Source: Actinomadura geliboluensis (GTDB taxonomy: Bacteria; Actinomycetota; Actinomycetes; Streptosporangiales; Streptosporangiaceae). From it: DNA of 64,000 nucleotides. Location of the stretch: assembly GCF_005889745.1 (NCBI RefSeq), contig NZ_VCKZ01000002.1, forward strand, positions 30,166-94,165, written 5' to 3'. The position numbers and the translations under genes were made by a program. Of the stretch, positions 61,458 through 64,000 are shown piece by piece. The notes beneath the pieces were generated by a model. It did no database searches. It was not told where the DNA came from and saw nothing but the letters and a program-made list of their open reading frames with translations. Position 1 is the first letter of the stretch. Each line of letters starts with the position of its first letter.

Positions 61458-62813
61458 TTACGCTCCGTAACGATCCTTGGCGGTCGGCGGGGTCGCGGTG
61501 CGGAGGGCGCGGGGGTCGAGCTGCGCCAGGACGCTGACCGCGGCGAGGGCGGCGGCGGCGCCGAGCGCGGCACGCATCCCGGGGACCCCGTAGCCGGTGA
61601 GCGACCAGGTCGCGGTGGCCAGCGCCGGGCCGAGCGCGACGCCGATCTGGCGGGCGAGGCTCGTGGTCGCGCCGGTGGTGCCGAGCAGGTCGCGCGGCGC
61701 CTGCGCCATCGCGAGGGCCTGGTTGGGGCCGGCGAACAGCCCGGCCCCGGCGCCCGCCACGGCCAGCCGCCAGACCAGGTCGGCGGGTCCCCAGCCGGCG
61801 CTGACGGGGAGCAGCAGGACGAGCCCGGCGGTGACGGCGGCGGCGCCTGCGAGCGCGACGGCGCGGGCGCCGAGCCGGTCCGCGAGCGCGCCGGCCGCCG
61901 GGCCGGTGGCCAGCACCGCCGCCGGGAAGGCGAGCATCGTCAGGCCGATCTCGGCGGGCGAGGCCGTCCCCGACCGCTGCAGGTGGAACGGGATGAGGAA
62001 CTGCGCGCTCATGACGGCGGCCATCTCCGCCGCCAACGCGAGGTGCGGGCCCGCCATCCCGGGCGATCCGACCAGCGCGCGGACCGGGCGGCTGTCGGGG
62101 AGCCGCCGCCAGGCCAGCGCGAAAGGTACGGCGGCGGGGGCCAGCGCCAGCCAGGCCGGGCCGTGCCCGGCGCTCAGCGACAGCGCGAGCAGCAGGGTGG
62201 CCGCGGCGCCGCCGAGCAGGGCCGTCTCGGCGAGGCGGGCCCGGCCGGGCAGGCGCAGCCGCTCGCCGGCGGCCAGCGCGGGACGGCCTGCGGCGATCAC
62301 CAGCAGGCTCACCGGCACGTTCAGGAAGAAGATCCAAGACCAGCCGAGCCGCTCGATGGCCAGGCCGCCCAGGGCGGGTCCGGTGACGCCGCCGAGCGGT
62401 CCGAGCGTCATCACCACCGCCATCGCCCGGCCGCGCGCCTCCGGCCGGACCGCGATCGTGGTGAGCACCGGGACGAGCGCGAGCAGCAGGGCCGCGAACG
62501 CCCCTTGGACGACGCGGGCGCCGATCAGCCAGCCGATGCCGGGCGCGAGGCCGACGGCGGCGCTCGCGGCGCCGAACCCGGCGACCGAGAACGTGAGCGC
62601 GGCGCGCTGCCCGACCAGGTCGAGCCAGCGCCCGGCGGGCAGCGTCAGCGCGATCAGCGGCAGCATGTAGCCCAGCACGACCCATTCGGCCACGCTCGGC
62701 CCAGTGCCGAACCCGTGCTCGATGGTCGGGAGCGCGACGTTGACCACGGTCACGTCGAGTTGGGCCATGAAGACCGCGATCCCGGCCGCCGCCACCAGCC
62801 GCCAGCGGTTCAT
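61458..62813 (-). CDS. MFS drug-type exporter (DHA2-like)
   Basis: 451 residues, ~12-14 hydrophobic helices. Motif A-like DxTVVNVALPTIE at the end of TM1, then LPAGRWLDLVGQRAALTFSV (loop 2-3 motif), ARVVQGAFAALLLALVPVLT and LGPLGGVTGPALGGLAIERL (motif C). Proton-driven export of a small molecule is likely. Divergent from the TetR gene at 62958 with a palindromic operator between them, the common repressor-exporter layout. GGGGGTG lies upstream of the ATG. Confidence 0.92.
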   Translation of the reverse strand: MNRWRLVAAAGIAVFMAQLDVTVVNVALPTIEHGFGTGPSVAEWVVLGYMLPLIALTLPAGRWLDLVGQRAALTFSVAGFGAASAAVGLAPGIGWLIGARVVQGAFAALLLALVPVLTTIAVRPEARGRAMAVVMTLGPLGGVTGPALGGLAIERLGWSWIFFLNVPVSLLVIAAGRPALAAGERLRLPGRARLAETALLGGAAATLLLALSLSAGHGPAWLALAPAAVPFALAWRRLPDSRPVRALVGSPGMAGPHLALAAEMAAVMSAQFLIPFHLQRSGTASPAEIGLTMLAFPAAVLATGPAAGALADRLGARAVALAGAAAVTAGLVLLLPVSAGWGPADLVWRLAVAGAGAGLFAGPNQALAMAQAPRDLLGTTGATTSLARQIGVALGPALATATWSLTGYGVPGMRAALGAAAALAAVSVLAQLDPRALRTATPPTAKDRYGA

Positions 62814-62838
62814 GGCGCACCCCCAGAAACTTGACGTC

Positions 62839-62862
62839 GTGTCTACTTGTTAACATAGACAC
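62839..62862. promoter_or_regulatory. Palindromic operator between MFS and TetR genes
   Basis: GTGTCTA and TAGACAC arms, 10 nt apart, with TGTTAACA inside and AT-rich flanks, in a 144-nt divergent region. Very likely bound by the TetR protein at 62958. Confidence 0.75.
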
Positions 62863-62957
62863 GGTGACAAGTTCGTGGCAAGTAAGGGTCCGGCAAGTCA
62901 GGCAAATCCGGCGCGCCGCGTCATCGGATGAGCCGCGTCATCGAGTGAGCGGAGACC

Positions 62958-63593
62958 ATGGCGAAGACGATCGAGGGGCCGCAGAACGCCCGCAGCCGGC
63001 GGACCCGCGAGGCCGCCCTGGCGGCCACGCGGGAGATCCTGGAGCGGGACGGGTTCGAGGCGCTCACGATGGCGGCGGTCGCCGAGCGCGCCGGGGTATC
63101 GCGGCAGGGCCTCTACCTGCACTTCTCCTCACGCGGCGACCTGGTGACCGCGCTGTTCGGCTACATGGCCGAGCAGGAGGGCCTGCAGGCGTCGCTCGCG
63201 CCGGTGCGCGAGGCGCCCGACGCGGTCTCCGCGCTGCGTGCCTGGGCCCGCCACCTGGCCTCCTACCACCCGCGCCTGATCGCCGTGGACCGCGCGATCG
63301 ACCGCGTCCGGCACACCGACCCCGACGCCGCGCGGCACCGGGCGACCGTCGACGAGAACCAGCTCGGCACGTGTCGCCGCCTCGCCGAGCGCCTCGCCGC
63401 CGAGGGCCGCCTCGCCCCGCACTGGACGCCCGCAACGGCCGCCGACATGCTCTGGGGCCTCATCGCCACGGACGTCTTCGAGCGCCTGCTCGCCGGGCGC
63501 GACTGGACGCCCGAAGCCCTTGCGGACCACCTCGCCGCGATGTACGAAGCGACGTTCGTGAGCGGGCCCGGCGGCCCCGCCGCGGGGGGCTAG
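62958..63593 (+). CDS. TetR-family repressor of the adjacent MFS exporter
   Basis: 211 residues from MAKTIEGPQNARSRRTREAA; GGAG precedes the ATG. HTH: LAATREILERDGFEALTMAA, ERAGVSRQGLYLHFSSRGDL. The ligand-binding domain (~70-195) resembles TetR_C with WARHLASYHPRLIAVDRAID and ATAADMLWGLIATDVFERLL. Divergent gene organisation and the palindrome at 62839 indicate control of the exporter and itself. Confidence 0.9.
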   Translation: MAKTIEGPQNARSRRTREAALAATREILERDGFEALTMAAVAERAGVSRQGLYLHFSSRGDLVTALFGYMAEQEGLQASLAPVREAPDAVSALRAWARHLASYHPRLIAVDRAIDRVRHTDPDAARHRATVDENQLGTCRRLAERLAAEGRLAPHWTPATAADMLWGLIATDVFERLLAGRDWTPEALADHLAAMYEATFVSGPGGPAAGG

Positions 63594-63612
63594 GCGTCGC
63601 CGAGTTCGAGCG

Positions 63613-63858
63613 ATGGTGCGTGCGGCATGGCTGGTCGGGCTGGTTGCAACGATCTCGACCCCGGCGTTCTCCCTCAGTCCTGGGGAGAAGTAAGACATCG
63701 AGTATGACGCCAAATATGCGGTGACGCTGTCTGCGACCTACGTGGTGGTGTTCTTTCGCGTGTGGCGGTCGGCAAAGCAAGGACCGTCGCCGGAGAAGGT
63801 CGCGAAGTGGATGGATCCTTCGTTGGGGACGGTCGACCGGCACTACCGTCGGCGGTGA
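63613..63858 (+). pseudogene. Small unrecognised ORF interrupted by TAA
   Basis: MVRAAWLVGLVATISTPAFS, then LSPGEK, then TAA (63691), continuing in frame as DIEYDAKYAVTLSATYVVVF, FRVWRSAKQGPSPEKVAKWM and DPSLGTVDRHYRRR to TGA at 63858. The second part looks protein-like and may be a real short gene with another start or a broken one. No family. Confidence 0.3.
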
Positions 63859-63895
63859 GGTAAGGACGTTCGCGCCGGAATCCTGTGGCTGCGCA

Positions 63896-64000
63896 CTACC
63901 AGGTTTCGGTCAACTGGCCCAGGTGGCGGGCGATATCCGGGGCGTTGGGGTCGGTGCGATTTGCTGAGACGGCGCGGATCAGGGCTTCGAGGTCGTGCGG
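63896..64000 (-). CDS. C-terminal end of a gene running out of the window
   Basis: The last 34 codons read PHDLEALIRAVSANRTDPNA, then PDIARHLGQLTETW, to TAG at 63898-63896. Helical and protein-like; the rest lies beyond the window edge, so no family can be named. Confidence 0.4.
   Translation of the reverse strand, partial: PHDLEALIRAVSANRTDPNAPDIARHLGQLTETW

Overview
The window is high-GC actinobacterial chromosome. GC-rich third codon positions, GTG/TTG starts and AGGAGG-type ribosome sites run throughout. The gene types (RHS and FG-GAP secreted proteins, LAL-type LuxR regulators, many TetR regulators, a DosR-type dormancy set) suggest a soil actinomycete, perhaps Streptosporangiales/Actinomadura-like; the genus is inference.

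1-8 kb: the C-terminal part of an RHS/YD-repeat protein, a secreted FG-GAP-repeat protein, a TetR regulator, a NarL/LuxR-type regulator with a degenerate receiver, and a hypothetical gene.

8-21.5 kb: a catabolic cluster, partly decayed. Intact genes are a two-component flavin monooxygenase (reductase plus luciferase-like oxygenase) with a TetR regulator that seems to carry two HTH units, a 920-aa LAL regulator, a carboxymuconolactone decarboxylase-like protein, an aldehyde dehydrogenase, an SDR protein without the catalytic Tyr, a Rieske oxygenase, a small unknown protein and a TetR regulator. Relics of an FAD monooxygenase, an FAH-like hydrolase, a second LAL regulator, a quinone oxidoreductase and a TetR gene lie between them. 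Four promoters share one long element (GACCnGTCG..yGACAGAT, then 23-24 nt, then TAssrTCG), which points to one activator, most simply the LAL protein.

22-53 kb: a dormancy/hypoxia-type island resembling mycobacterial DosR regulons. It holds nicotinate phosphoribosyltransferase, five intact two-domain universal stress proteins plus at least four relics, two CBS-BON proteins, Hsp20, OsmC, two DUF1876 proteins, two DUF1254/DUF1214 proteins, a flavodoxin and a six-gene operon for a group 3b-like [NiFe] hydrogenase. GGGAC-type sites lie 40-100 nt upstream of many of these genes. The only traces of the sensor-regulator pair are a DosR-like HTH relic and a free-standing DosS-like dimerisation domain without its histidine. 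Other broken genes here are an ABC transporter collapsed into one frame, a sigma factor with two in-frame TGA codons, and wax-ester-synthase, DUF523 and GAP-family fragments. An intact IS5-type element sits at 45.3-46.2 kb.

53-64 kb: a 1571-residue membrane protein (flippase-like, PAP2, kinase, PAP2, kinase, flippase-like) coupled to a secreted polysaccharide deacetylase; then a USP relic, the 3' half of tRNA-Val(CAC) as a probable attachment site, an IS110-like relic, and an MFS exporter divergent from its TetR regulator across a palindromic operator.
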